From NCBI GenBank assembly GCA_020054865.1, contig JAIHAR010000006.1:1-64000 (forward strand): a DNA stretch of 64,000 bases. Direction: 5' to 3'. Source of the stretch: Deferribacteraceae bacterium (GTDB taxonomy: Bacteria > Chrysiogenota > Deferribacteres > Deferribacterales > Deferrivibrionaceae). The notes beneath the pieces were generated by a model. It searched no databases and was not told where the DNA came from. It saw nothing but the letters and a program-made list of their open reading frames with translations. Of the stretch, positions 1 through 7,825 are shown one piece after another (within the stretch, counting starts at the first letter, position 1; every line of letters starts with the position of its first letter). The translations under genes were made by a program, and so were the position numbers.

Positions 1-576
1 TTTGGCAAAATTGTCGGCAAAGTTATTCATCTCATCAACACTTTCAAATGTTTCTAAGATAAAATTAGCTTCTTTCATAAACTCTGCATCCACCATATCT
101 CCAAACAAAAATAATTTTTGTAAATAAGCAGGTTTCATCAGTCTTGGCAATCTTTGTGTCCCTCCAAAACCTGTAATTATTCCAAGCTTTGCTCCCGGAT
201 GAGCAAATTTACTCTTTTTAGTAGCAAGCCTAAAATCGCAGCTTGCAGCAAAATCAACCCCGCCACCCATACAAAATCCGTCAATCTCCCCAATTATTAC
301 CTGAGGGATACTGTCCATAAGTTTAAAAAGGGAGTTGCCAAGTATAGAAAACTTCTTTGCAGTAAATCCGCTGTATTTAATCATTTGTCTGATATCTGCA
401 CCTACGGCAAATGAGCCGCCGTGCCCTTTGACCCTTATCACCTTCGCCTGCGATATAGAAATCTCCTTAAAAGTCTCCCTTAATTTGATTATTGTTGGGA
501 TATTTAAAATATTAAATTTATCGTCCGGGAAAAGCTCTATTACGGCTATTTCTTGGTTAATTGTAAATTTTATCAT
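1..576 (-). CDS. Crotonase-family (enoyl-CoA hydratase/isomerase-like) protein, 3' end cut by window edge
   Basis: The reverse strand reads an open frame from ATG at 576 to the window edge, giving 192 codons of a crotonase-fold protein. The first oxyanion-hole segment (GGSFAVGADIRQM) and the second (DGFCMGGGVDFAASCDF) are clear, as is the following GIITGFGGTQRLPRL segment. In catalytic enoyl-CoA hydratases two glutamates do the hydration. Here the first is Asp (GGGVDF) and the second position reads FAHPGAKLG, without Glu, so a simple hydratase is doubtful; an isomerase, hydrolase or other crotonase role is possible. The start overlaps the stop of the upstream regulator gene by four bases (ATGA), so the two are probably translationally coupled. 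The C-terminus is not visible. Confidence 0.85.
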   Translation of the reverse strand, partial: MIKFTINQEIAVIELFPDDKFNILNIPTIIKLRETFKEISISQAKVIRVKGHGGSFAVGADIRQMIKYSGFTAKKFSILGNSLFKLMDSIPQVIIGEIDGFCMGGGVDFAASCDFRLATKKSKFAHPGAKLGIITGFGGTQRLPRLMKPAYLQKLFLFGDMVDAEFMKEANFILETFESVDEMNNFADNFAK

Positions 577-1949
577 TTTGACTCCATATTTTTATTTATT
601 ATCCACTTACCTTTTTTTGTACTTCCCTCTCTTGCGATGATATCTTTTTTCTTTAATATGCTCATATAATTTTTTGTAGTTCTTGTACTTTTATTTATAA
701 TTTTACTGATTGCATCAACAGTGATGTAGGGATTCTTTGTGATTATTTCAATCAATTTTGTCACAATTTCTGGTGCAATTTCTGGTGCAATTTCTGGTGC
801 AATTTCTGGTGCAACATAATCTTTAGTGTTAAATATTGTTACCTTGAAAAAGTTGTTAGTGCTTTCAAAAATTGGCTCAGGTAAAAAGGCCTTATTAAAT
901 GCATCTATGACTCTTTTTATTCCTGATCCATATTTCTCAATTAAGCCTGCTTCTTTAAATAGAGTGGCAATTAACTTATTTCTTGGAGTTGAGATAAAAT
1001 TCCCCGACTTTAGATGTTCAATGGTTAATCCTTCCGGCAACCCGCCCGGATTTATAAACTCTATTTTATTGTTAAAAATTTTTATGATTGAGTCGTAGCT
1101 ACTTTTGTAGTCCCTATGTACAATCATATTTATAACTATCTCTCTTATAGCTTCCATAGGGTAATCCCACTTTTCTTCTCGTTGCGGTTTTCCCGTAAAG
1201 ATAAGGGCTTTATTTATATGTTTGGAAATAAAATTTATTATTAGTTCGACCTCAGAGAATAAATCTTCCCTAATGGTTACATCATCTTTGATACTAATAT
1301 CATCTATAAATCTCCCCATTTCAATTGTGGACATTATTGGATTGTCTTTAGTAAATAGTAGATACGCACCAAATGTGATTTTATTATCTCTGATTGCTTG
1401 AAGTTTTGTCAAAACAGTCAATGGATCATCTGTTATAGGAAAAGCTCTTTTTTGGTTAGCCATTGAAATAAAACGGTTTATTTTTTCAAATGAAATGTCT
1501 TCAATAGTATGCATAGAGTCTTGAAAAAAATCCCAACTTGAGTTTATGGTTTTTAAATGTTCATCGGAAATTTCAGTTGGTGACATTTGATGGTTTGAAT
1601 TGTTTATCCTTTTAAAGTATCTTCCTTTATAACTTATAGGTTTGATAGGTTGCTCAGTTACATGTATCACTGCTATCGATTTTCCTTTTACCTCTACTTG
1701 TTCGATTTCAGGTATGACAGAGGGAGATGTTGATGTTTTAATTTGGTTAATCCAACTTTGGAATGTTTCATCATTTATTTTTAAGCCTTTCAATATGCCA
1801 TTGTCTGTAACACCAACAATAAGCTTACCCCCTTTTGCATTAGCAAAGGCACAAACTGACTCAATAGCTTCTTTATCAAAAGAAGCTTTAAACTCTACAA
1901 CTTCAGATTCCCCCTGACTTATTAGTTTATTAAGTTTTTCTATATCCAT
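573..1949 (-). CDS. AlbA_2/divergent-AAA plus HATPase-like putative transcriptional regulator
   Basis: A 458-residue protein. The N-terminus (about residues 10-120) has the AlbA_2 (Schlafen-like, divergent AAA-4) signature: ESEVVEFKASFD followed by CAFANAKGGKLIVGVTDNG. The middle (about 270-360) matches the ATP-binding half of RecG-like regulators, with INMIVHRDY, INPGGLPEG, and FKEAGLIEKYGSGI. A linker of four tandem APEI units precedes a C-terminal winged helix (about 395-450; AISKIINKSTRTTKNYMSILKK). The family is usually annotated as ATP-binding or putative DNA-binding; target and ligand are unknown. The gene lies between two crotonase genes, 9 nt after one and overlapping the next by four bases. 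This could be a local regulator of that operon or an inserted accessory gene. Confidence 0.85.
   Translation of the reverse strand: MDIEKLNKLISQGESEVVEFKASFDKEAIESVCAFANAKGGKLIVGVTDNGILKGLKINDETFQSWINQIKTSTSPSVIPEIEQVEVKGKSIAVIHVTEQPIKPISYKGRYFKRINNSNHQMSPTEISDEHLKTINSSWDFFQDSMHTIEDISFEKINRFISMANQKRAFPITDDPLTVLTKLQAIRDNKITFGAYLLFTKDNPIMSTIEMGRFIDDISIKDDVTIREDLFSEVELIINFISKHINKALIFTGKPQREEKWDYPMEAIREIVINMIVHRDYKSSYDSIIKIFNNKIEFINPGGLPEGLTIEHLKSGNFISTPRNKLIATLFKEAGLIEKYGSGIKRVIDAFNKAFLPEPIFESTNNFFKVTIFNTKDYVAPEIAPEIAPEIAPEIVTKLIEIITKNPYITVDAISKIINKSTRTTKNYMSILKKKDIIAREGSTKKGKWIINKNMESK
765..812. repeat. Four perfect tandem copies of a 12-bp unit inside a coding region
   Basis: The 12-mer AATTTCTGGTGC (plus strand) occurs four times without a mismatch at 765-776, 777-788, 789-800 and 801-812. 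On the coding (minus) strand it encodes four APEI units linking the ATPase-like part of the regulator to its winged helix. Because the unit is a multiple of three, copy-number change would alter linker length without breaking the frame. Confidence 0.95.
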
Positions 1950-1958
1950 ATTTATAGA

Positions 1959-2753
1959 CTATTTTATCTCCTCAAAATCTTCCCACCTGTCTTTAAACTG
2001 TGGTGCTCTTTTTTGAAGAAAGGCGCTCATCCCTTCAATTTTGTCATTGCTGGCAAAGGCTACGGTAAAGGCGTTTTGCTCTATGAGGAGGGCTTGGTTA
2101 AAATCCGTTTCAAGTCCGTTATTGATTGTCTCTTTAGCAAGGCCTATTGCAAAGAGGCTTTTTGATTCGAACTTTTCGAGAATTAAATTTAAATTTAACT
2201 CCAATTCGTTTTTATCTTTGTAGGTGCTTAAAAATATGCCATACCTTTTAAGAAAGTCCGCATCGACTTTTTCTCCGGTAAAAACCAAGTATTTAGCAAG
2301 TGTTTCGTGAGATTTTTTGGCAATTATCTGACTGCCGCCAAACCCCGGGATAAGTCCGAAATTTACCTCGTCAAATCCAAATCTTGCATCGCTTGTGGCA
2401 AGAATCAAATCGCAGGCAAGTACAATCTCAAAGCTACCGCCTAAAGTGTCGCCGCATACACAAGCAATTACAGGTTTTTTAATCTCTCGTATCTTTTTTA
2501 TGATATTTTGGCCTAATTTAGCATAAATTTTTGATTCAGCTTCATTAAACTTGACAAGCTCATCGATAGGCGCACCTTTTGAAAAATACTCAAGCTCGCT
2601 TTTTATGACTATGACATCAATGTTTTTGTCTTTTTCCCCTTTTTCAAGTGCGGAGTAAATATTGTTTAGCATACTGACAGTTAGTCTGTTTTCATTGGAT
2701 TTACTGTTGAGTGATATAAAAAATGCCCTTTTTGAAATTTCAGATTTGATCAT
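1959..2753 (-). CDS. Enoyl-CoA hydratase/isomerase family protein
   Basis: A 264-residue crotonase, the usual length for a single-domain enoyl-CoA hydratase. The oxyanion-hole segments are YFSKGAPIDELVKF (near 60) and VCGDTLGGSFEIVLACDL (near 105). Both catalytic glutamates appear to be present: GGSFE, and FGFDEVNFGLIPGFGG. It probably hydrates or isomerises an acyl-CoA in beta-oxidation or in breakdown of an aromatic or branched acid; the substrate cannot be told. An AGAGG ribosome-binding site lies five bases before the ATG. It is the first gene of a minus-strand operon that continues into the AlbA_2 regulator and a second, catalytically different crotonase. Confidence 0.88.
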   Translation of the reverse strand: MIKSEISKRAFFISLNSKSNENRLTVSMLNNIYSALEKGEKDKNIDVIVIKSELEYFSKGAPIDELVKFNEAESKIYAKLGQNIIKKIREIKKPVIACVCGDTLGGSFEIVLACDLILATSDARFGFDEVNFGLIPGFGGSQIIAKKSHETLAKYLVFTGEKVDADFLKRYGIFLSTYKDKNELELNLNLILEKFESKSLFAIGLAKETINNGLETDFNQALLIEQNAFTVAFASNDKIEGMSAFLQKRAPQFKDRWEDFEEIK

Positions 2754-2807
2754 CTCTCCCTCTCTAAATTGTGTGCTATAAATTACCCAAACTCACATTT
2801 TTATTTA

Positions 2808-2836
2808 TTGCTTATAGTAAAAAATATTGATATTTA
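2808..2836 (+). promoter_or_regulatory. Putative sigma-70 promoter of the aminotransferase gene
   Basis: TTGCTT (2808-2813), a 17-base spacer, then TATTTA (2831-2836). Transcription would start near 2843, upstream of the SD-supported ATG at 2863. The in-frame ATG at 2827 would lie inside this promoter, which argues against using it as the start. Confidence 0.45.
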
Positions 2837-2862
2837 CAAGAAAATTAAACTTGGAGCGTGCC

Positions 2863-4275
2863 ATGGCAAAGGTCAATCACAGGTCGATGCGACTTTTTGA
2901 AGACAGATTAACTGATAGACAGCAAAAATTTATAGATGAATTTTCAATACTTTACGGCAAAAAGTTTGAGTCTTCCAAAAAATGGATTGAGGAGAAAAGA
3001 TTTGTTTATTGCGACTGGATGAATGCTCTGACTTTTAAAAAAAGTATCAAAGAGCTTATATTCCCCATATTTTCAAAGAGCTCAAAAGGAGCGCATTTTG
3101 AGGATATTGACGGAAATATTTTGACAGATATCGCTATGGGGTATGGTGTCAATTTTTGGGGGCACAATCCTGATTTTGTAAAAGAAGCTATTTCAGAAAG
3201 ACTTGAGCTTGGGCTTGAGCTTGGTCCTCAGCTTAAATTGTCTGCTGAGGTGGCTGAGCTTATTTCTGAGCTGACAGGAGTAGAGCGGGTAGCTTTTTGC
3301 AACTCAGGGACTGAGGCAGTTATGACGGCAATCCGAATTGCAAGGGGGAAGACCGGCAAAGATAAAATTGTCATCTTTAAAGGCTCATACCACGGGACAT
3401 TTGACGGGGTGCTCGGTGTAGGAAGTTGTGAAAATGTTGAGCCGATTTCTATTGGGACACCGGATAACTTTGTAAGAGATTTGTATGTTTTGGATTATGG
3501 GGCTACAGAGTCATTAGAATTTATAAAGGAAAATGCGAAAGAGATTGCAGCAGTAATGGTTGAGCCTGTCCAAAGCAGAAACCCGGCACTGAGGCCGAAA
3601 GAATTTTTGCAAAATTTAAGAGAGATTACCTTAAATACAGGGGTAGCACTGATTTTTGATGAAACGATAACGGGATTTAGAATACACCCGGGAGGTGCTC
3701 AAAAGTATTTTGATGTGATTGCAGACTTGGTTATCTATGGCAAGGCGTTAGGTGGTGGAATGCCGATAAGTGCCGTTGCGGGCAAAGATGAATATATGCA
3801 GCTTTTGGATGGCGGAATGTGGCAATTTGGAGATGACAGTATGCCGCATGATAACGTGATATTTCACGCCGGGACTTATTACAAACATCCTTTGTCAATT
3901 GCTGCTGCAAAAGCATCGTTGACTGAGATAAAAAAGAGAAGAAATACAGTATATGATGAGATGCGAAACAACATGACCTATCTTGCTGATTCGTTAAACA
4001 GCTATTTTAAAGATGAAAATATCCCTCTCAGGCTTGATTATTGCGAAACAATGTTTAGATTTTTCGGGCTTGGGCGATATGACTTGACTCTTGAGCCTTT
4101 GGAGCTGGATTTGCTGTTTAAAATTTTGATTTATAACAATATCTACACATGGGAGAAAAGGACATGCTTTATTTCAGATGCCCACACAAAAGAGGATATT
4201 GATAAGATAATTGCTTCATTCAAAAAGTCTGTAGAAACCTTAAGAAATGGTGGTTTTGAATTTATAATCGATTGA
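2863..4275 (+). CDS. Class III (glutamate-1-semialdehyde aminomutase-like) PLP aminotransferase
   Basis: A 470-residue PLP enzyme of aminotransferase class III. Visible motifs are NSGTEAVMTAIRIAR (PLP phosphate binding), FKGSYHGTFDG, FDETITGFR (the Asp that binds the pyridine nitrogen) and LVIYGKALGGGMP, with the Schiff-base lysine at about residue 294. The N-terminal extension of about 40 residues and the tail with CFISDAHTKEDIDKII recall the aminotransferase modules found in polyketide/peptide synthases more than HemL, so I would not call it hemL. The start at 2863 has GGAG six bases upstream; an earlier in-frame ATG at 2827 lacks an SD. It is monocistronic, between the divergent crotonase operon and feoB. 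The substrate is unknown. Confidence 0.85.
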   Translation: MAKVNHRSMRLFEDRLTDRQQKFIDEFSILYGKKFESSKKWIEEKRFVYCDWMNALTFKKSIKELIFPIFSKSSKGAHFEDIDGNILTDIAMGYGVNFWGHNPDFVKEAISERLELGLELGPQLKLSAEVAELISELTGVERVAFCNSGTEAVMTAIRIARGKTGKDKIVIFKGSYHGTFDGVLGVGSCENVEPISIGTPDNFVRDLYVLDYGATESLEFIKENAKEIAAVMVEPVQSRNPALRPKEFLQNLREITLNTGVALIFDETITGFRIHPGGAQKYFDVIADLVIYGKALGGGMPISAVAGKDEYMQLLDGGMWQFGDDSMPHDNVIFHAGTYYKHPLSIAAAKASLTEIKKRRNTVYDEMRNNMTYLADSLNSYFKDENIPLRLDYCETMFRFFGLGRYDLTLEPLELDLLFKILIYNNIYTWEKRTCFISDAHTKEDIDKIIASFKKSVETLRNGGFEFIID

Positions 4276-4307
4276 TGAAAAAATATTTTTAAAGTTTAAA
4301 AAAAGTG

Positions 4308-4336
4308 TTGACTTTTTTGTTAGTCTTTTCTAACTT
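4308..4336 (+). promoter_or_regulatory. feo operon promoter with an embedded palindrome (possible metal-regulator site)
   Basis: TTGACT (4308-4313), a 17-base spacer, then TAACTT (4331-4336). Inside the spacer and touching the -10 is the interrupted palindrome GTTAG-N6-CTAAC (4319-4334). Its placement fits a repressor operator and its half-sites loosely recall DtxR/IdeR-type TTAG...CTAA arms. The regulator is not in the window; assignment is inference. Confidence 0.45.
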
Positions 4337-4368
4337 CTCTCAGTGGTTGTTGTAAAAAAGGAGAGGTT

Positions 4369-6309
4369 ATGACAGGCAATAATAAATATAAGGTTTTATT
4401 GGTAGGAAATCCCAATGTAGGGAAAAGTCTTTTATTTTACCATATTACAGGCAAATACGCTTCCGTTTCCAATTACCCTGGCACAACGGTTGCAATCACA
4501 AAGGGGGTGGCAAAAATTGGTAGCCACCATGAGCTTGAAGTAATAGATACGCCTGGTTTTTACAATATGATTACTATTACTGAAGAGGAAGCTGTTACCA
4601 AAAGGATAATTTTTGAAGAAAAACCTGATGTCATACTTCATGTAATCGATGCAAAAAATATTGAGAGAATGCTCCCTTTGACATTGCAGCTTTTGGAGGC
4701 AAATTTGCCTGTAATACTTGTGCTCAATATGTATGATGAGCTTAAAAGAAGGGGGCTTGAGATAGAACTTTCCCATCTTGAGCATGACCTTGGAATCCCT
4801 GTTGTGTGTACAATTGCCACGAAGAAATATGGCATTGATAATCTGATTTCAAGAATAATAAGTGTAGCTGAAAAAAGATACAAGTTTCAGCCGATTAAAA
4901 TAGGTTATTCTACGCTTGTAGAAGATGCAATTACAAGGGTAGTAGAGTTAATTAAGAATGAGTATCCGATAAGCAAAAGGTCGCTTGCTACACTACTTTT
5001 ACAGGGGGACGTTGAGGCCTACAAACTTATTGATAAAGAAGAAGCTGTTGATGAAATCTCGAAGTTTGCAGGTGGTTTTGTAAAAAATGATATCAGTCTT
5101 AAGATTGCATATGACAGACACAGGATGGCTGTGGATATTATCGGTGAAAATATTTATGAAAATGAGAAAAAAAAGGTGTCTGGAATAAAGAATCTGCTTG
5201 ATAAACTTACTCTTCATCCAATCTTCGGATTTATAGCGGTGTTTATAATTTTGTATTTTGGTTTTTACAAATTTGTCGGAGGATTTGGTGCGGGGACACT
5301 TGTGGACCTTATTGAAACAAACCTCTTTGAGGAGATTATAAACCCCTATGTAAACAGTTTCTTTTCAAAAATACTGGGAGACAGCATATTTTTTAGTCTT
5401 TTTGCGGGGGACTATGGGATTATTACATTGGGTGTAAGATATGCCTTTGCAATAGTGTTGCCGGTAGTCTCAACTTTTTTCCTTATGTTTTCAGTTATTG
5501 AAGATTCTGGTTTTTTGGTGAGAATTTCAATGTTGCTTGATAAAATACTCAAAAAAATAGGGCTCAGTGGTAGGTCTGTTATTCCACTTATTTTGGGCCT
5601 TGGCTGCGGGACAATGGCAACCGTAGTTACCAGGACTCTTGAAACAAAAAGGGAAAGATATCTTGTTACATTTTTACTGGCGCTAACAATTCCATGCTCG
5701 GCACAGCTTGGTGTAATTTTGGGGCTTCTTGGTGGCAGTTTTTCGATGTTGATGATATGGTTTGTGTCCATACTTGTTATTTTCCTGATTTCAGGATTTG
5801 TGCTTAACAAATATACAAAAGGGGAGCAGGCTACCTTTTTTATGGAAATCCCACCCATAAGGATGCCAAAACTTGGCAACGTGATGGTAAAAACATTTTC
5901 AAGACTAAAATGGTATGCCTTTGAAATTATCCCGATATTTATTTATGCAAGTGCGCTTATATGGATAGGAAAAATTACCAAAATTTTTGACTTTTTGACG
6001 TATATATTGACATTCCCAGCAAAATGGGCGGGACTTCCGGATAAAATGGGGGAAATTTTTCTTTACGGCTTTTTCAGGAGAGATTTTGGTGCAGCAGGAC
6101 TTTATGATATACAGGATATTATGACCAACAAACAGCTTGTGGTAGCATCAGTGGTTTTGACACTTTTTGTCCCCTGTATTGCACAGTTTGCGGTGATGAT
6201 TAAGGAAAGAGGGCTTAAAACCTCAATTTTTATATTCCTGTCCGTAATACCTTTTGCGTTTATTTTTGGAATGATATTAAACAGTATTCTTGGAATTTGG
6301 GGGTATTGA
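4369..6309 (+). CDS. feoB: FeoB ferrous iron transporter (G-protein/permease)
   Basis: A 646-residue inner-membrane protein for Fe(II) uptake. The N-terminal G domain has the P-loop GNPNVGKS (13-20), G3 DTPGFY and G4 NMYDE. A helical linker follows to about residue 280, then the permease core with the conserved stretches GLGCGTMATVV, TIPCSAQLGVI and LYGFFRRDFGAAGL and several hydrophobic helices. It is shorter than the 700-770 residues of typical FeoB proteins. GGAGAGG sits just before the ATG. The order is feoB then feoA, the reverse of many operons; feoA starts in the feoB stop (TGATG). Fe(II) uptake suits anoxic conditions. Confidence 0.95.
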   Translation: MTGNNKYKVLLVGNPNVGKSLLFYHITGKYASVSNYPGTTVAITKGVAKIGSHHELEVIDTPGFYNMITITEEEAVTKRIIFEEKPDVILHVIDAKNIERMLPLTLQLLEANLPVILVLNMYDELKRRGLEIELSHLEHDLGIPVVCTIATKKYGIDNLISRIISVAEKRYKFQPIKIGYSTLVEDAITRVVELIKNEYPISKRSLATLLLQGDVEAYKLIDKEEAVDEISKFAGGFVKNDISLKIAYDRHRMAVDIIGENIYENEKKKVSGIKNLLDKLTLHPIFGFIAVFIILYFGFYKFVGGFGAGTLVDLIETNLFEEIINPYVNSFFSKILGDSIFFSLFAGDYGIITLGVRYAFAIVLPVVSTFFLMFSVIEDSGFLVRISMLLDKILKKIGLSGRSVIPLILGLGCGTMATVVTRTLETKRERYLVTFLLALTIPCSAQLGVILGLLGGSFSMLMIWFVSILVIFLISGFVLNKYTKGEQATFFMEIPPIRMPKLGNVMVKTFSRLKWYAFEIIPIFIYASALIWIGKITKIFDFLTYILTFPAKWAGLPDKMGEIFLYGFFRRDFGAAGLYDIQDIMTNKQLVVASVVLTLFVPCIAQFAVMIKERGLKTSIFIFLSVIPFAFIFGMILNSILGIWGY

Positions 6310-6539
6310 TGAATCTTATTGAAGCAAAACTCAACGAGACATATATTGTGGAAAGTATAGATTCAAAGGACGATAATGCTATGAAAAAGCTTCTGTCTAT
6401 GGGTATTTTGCCAGGGACCGAGTTAAAAGTTTTACAGAAAAAACCTACAATTGTTTTTGAGGTTTATCACAGCAGATTTGCAATAGACAATAGTTTAGGA
6501 GAGAAGGTATATGTCACAAAAAATCACCCACAGGGGTAA
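6309..6539 (+). CDS. feoA: FeoA-like SH3-domain protein
   Basis: A 76-residue FeoA-fold protein, matching the usual 75-80 residues. The segment MKKLLSMGILPGTELKVLQKKP is typical of the family (residue counts of motif pieces: KLLSMGILPGT near 25-35). FeoA is thought to bind or modulate FeoB at the membrane. The start at 6309 overlaps the feoB TGA by one base (TGATG), favouring it over an in-frame start 12 bases upstream. Its last 29 bases overlap the start of the following RseC-like gene. Confidence 0.9.
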   Translation: MNLIEAKLNETYIVESIDSKDDNAMKKLLSMGILPGTELKVLQKKPTIVFEVYHSRFAIDNSLGEKVYVTKNHPQG

Positions 6540-6936
6540 AGTTGTAAAGAAGGTAGACAAAAATAAATATCTGGTAGAAGTTTTACCTATGTCGGCCTGC
6601 TCATCATGCTCCATGAGCGGTGGGTGTCACGGTGCTTCGGAATCGTCTCAGAAGACTTTTACTGTTGTTTCTGACAGGGATATTCAGGTAAGCAGCGAGG
6701 TTATAATTTCCCTTACAAAGAAGAATTTACTGTTTTCTATTTTTACTGCATATATTTTGCCGGTTGTCCTTATGCTTGTTATTGCTCTTATAACCGATAA
6801 ATTGATTGGCAGAGATATAGTTACCGCAATTTTGTCTCTTGCGGTACTTGGCATATATTTTATAATTTTGAAATTTTTTCTTAAAGGTAATTCAAAATTA
6901 AATGTCAGTATAGAAAAGGTAGAAGGGGGAGTGTAG
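6511..6936 (+). CDS. RseC/MucC-family (SoxR-reducing system) membrane protein
   Basis: A 141-residue protein with a cysteine cluster CSSCSMSGGC near residues 30-39 and two membrane helices (about 73-95 and 99-120), the layout of RseC/MucC proteins. In Proteobacteria RseC modulates sigma-E and takes part in reducing SoxR; in anaerobes relatives also accompany Rnf-type electron transfer. The gene begins inside feoA and is therefore part of the feo operon, suggesting a redox function tied to iron uptake here (inference). The cysteines could bind an iron-sulfur cluster. A terminator overlaps its stop. Confidence 0.8.
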   Translation: MSQKITHRGKVVKKVDKNKYLVEVLPMSACSSCSMSGGCHGASESSQKTFTVVSDRDIQVSSEVIISLTKKNLLFSIFTAYILPVVLMLVIALITDKLIGRDIVTAILSLAVLGIYFIILKFFLKGNSKLNVSIEKVEGGV

Positions 6937-6955
6937 CTCCCCTTTGCTATTTTGT
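6926..6955. terminator. Terminator between the converging feo and purC operons
   Basis: The stem GGGGAG (6926-6931) / CTCCCC (6937-6942) closes a 5-base loop and is followed by a T-rich stretch. The hairpin overlaps the end of the RseC-like gene and could act in both directions. Confidence 0.65.
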
Positions 6956-7825
6956 AAGAATCTCCATAATTTCAAGATATTTTTTGGAAGTTTGAGATGC
7001 AACTTCTTCGGGCAGTTCTGGGCCTGGAGCTGTTTTATCCCAGTCAAGCGTCTCAAGATAATCTCTTACATATTGTTTATCCATACTTTGCTGAGGTTTG
7101 CCAACTTCGTATTTTTCCTTAAACCAGAACCTTGAAGAATCAGGTGTAAGGAGCTCATCGATGATAATTATTTTGCCATCATACAGCCCAAATTCCATTT
7201 TTGTATCGGCAATTATAATCCCCTTTTGGGCTGCATATTCAGAAGCTTTTAGATAAATTTTGACGGCAAGATTTTTTAGTGTATCCGCATACTCTTCCCC
7301 TACAACCTGCTTGAATCTATCAAAATCTATATTCTCATCATGAAGGCCTACTTCAGCTTTTGTGGCAGGCGTAAAAATGGGCTCAGGCAGTTTTTCAGAC
7401 TCTCTAAGTCCTTCAGGTAATTTAATTCCGCAGACAGCGCCTGTTTTTTGATAGTCTTTCCAGCCAGAGCCGCTTAAATATCCTCTTACGACACATTCAG
7501 CCATAAATGGTTTTGCTTTTTTCACAAGCATGCTTCTGCCGTCAAGCTCATCTTTGTACTTTTGGCAAATTACCGGCATTTCATCTACATTTGTTGTTAC
7601 AATATGGTTTTCCACTATATCTTCCATCATTTCAAACCAGAACTTTGAAAGCTGGGTTAATACATACCCTTTTTTTGGAATTCCTGTCGGTAAAATTACA
7701 TCAAATGCAGATAGTCTGTCTGTGGTAACTATCAAAAGGTGTTCGCCAAGGTCATAAATATCCCTTACCTTTCCTCTTCCCACCAGTTTCAAATCTTTGA
7801 AATCTGTTTTCAATAGAACGTTCAT
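6947..7825 (-). CDS. purC: SAICAR synthase (phosphoribosylaminoimidazole-succinocarboxamide synthase)
   Basis: A 292-residue protein of the longer PurC type. It joins aspartate to CAIR with ATP hydrolysis in purine synthesis. Recognisable family segments are [68 protein letters not shown] and [13 protein letters not shown], in the expected order. The start overlaps the stop of the upstream CoA-disulfide reductase by four bases. No other pur genes lie nearby, so it has been placed in an unrelated operon. Confidence 0.96.
   Translation of the reverse strand: MNVLLKTDFKDLKLVGRGKVRDIYDLGEHLLIVTTDRLSAFDVILPTGIPKKGYVLTQLSKFWFEMMEDIVENHIVTTNVDEMPVICQKYKDELDGRSMLVKKAKPFMAECVVRGYLSGSGWKDYQKTGAVCGIKLPEGLRESEKLPEPIFTPATKAEVGLHDENIDFDRFKQVVGEEYADTLKNLAVKIYLKASEYAAQKGIIIADTKMEFGLYDGKIIIIDELLTPDSSRFWFKEKYEVGKPQQSMDKQYVRDYLETLDWDKTAPGPELPEEVASQTSKKYLEIMEILTK

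Noticed and set aside
765-812. CRISPR-like array
   Set aside because: The 12-bp units are contiguous without spacers and are in frame within a coding sequence.
2827-2862. Earlier in-frame ATG for the aminotransferase
   Set aside because: It would lie within the predicted promoter and lacks an SD, whereas ATG 2863 has GGAG at proper distance.
5412-5879. 155-codon open frame antisense to feoB
   Set aside because: It lies wholly inside a confidently identified gene, has no recognisable domain, and arises from the codon pattern of the other strand.
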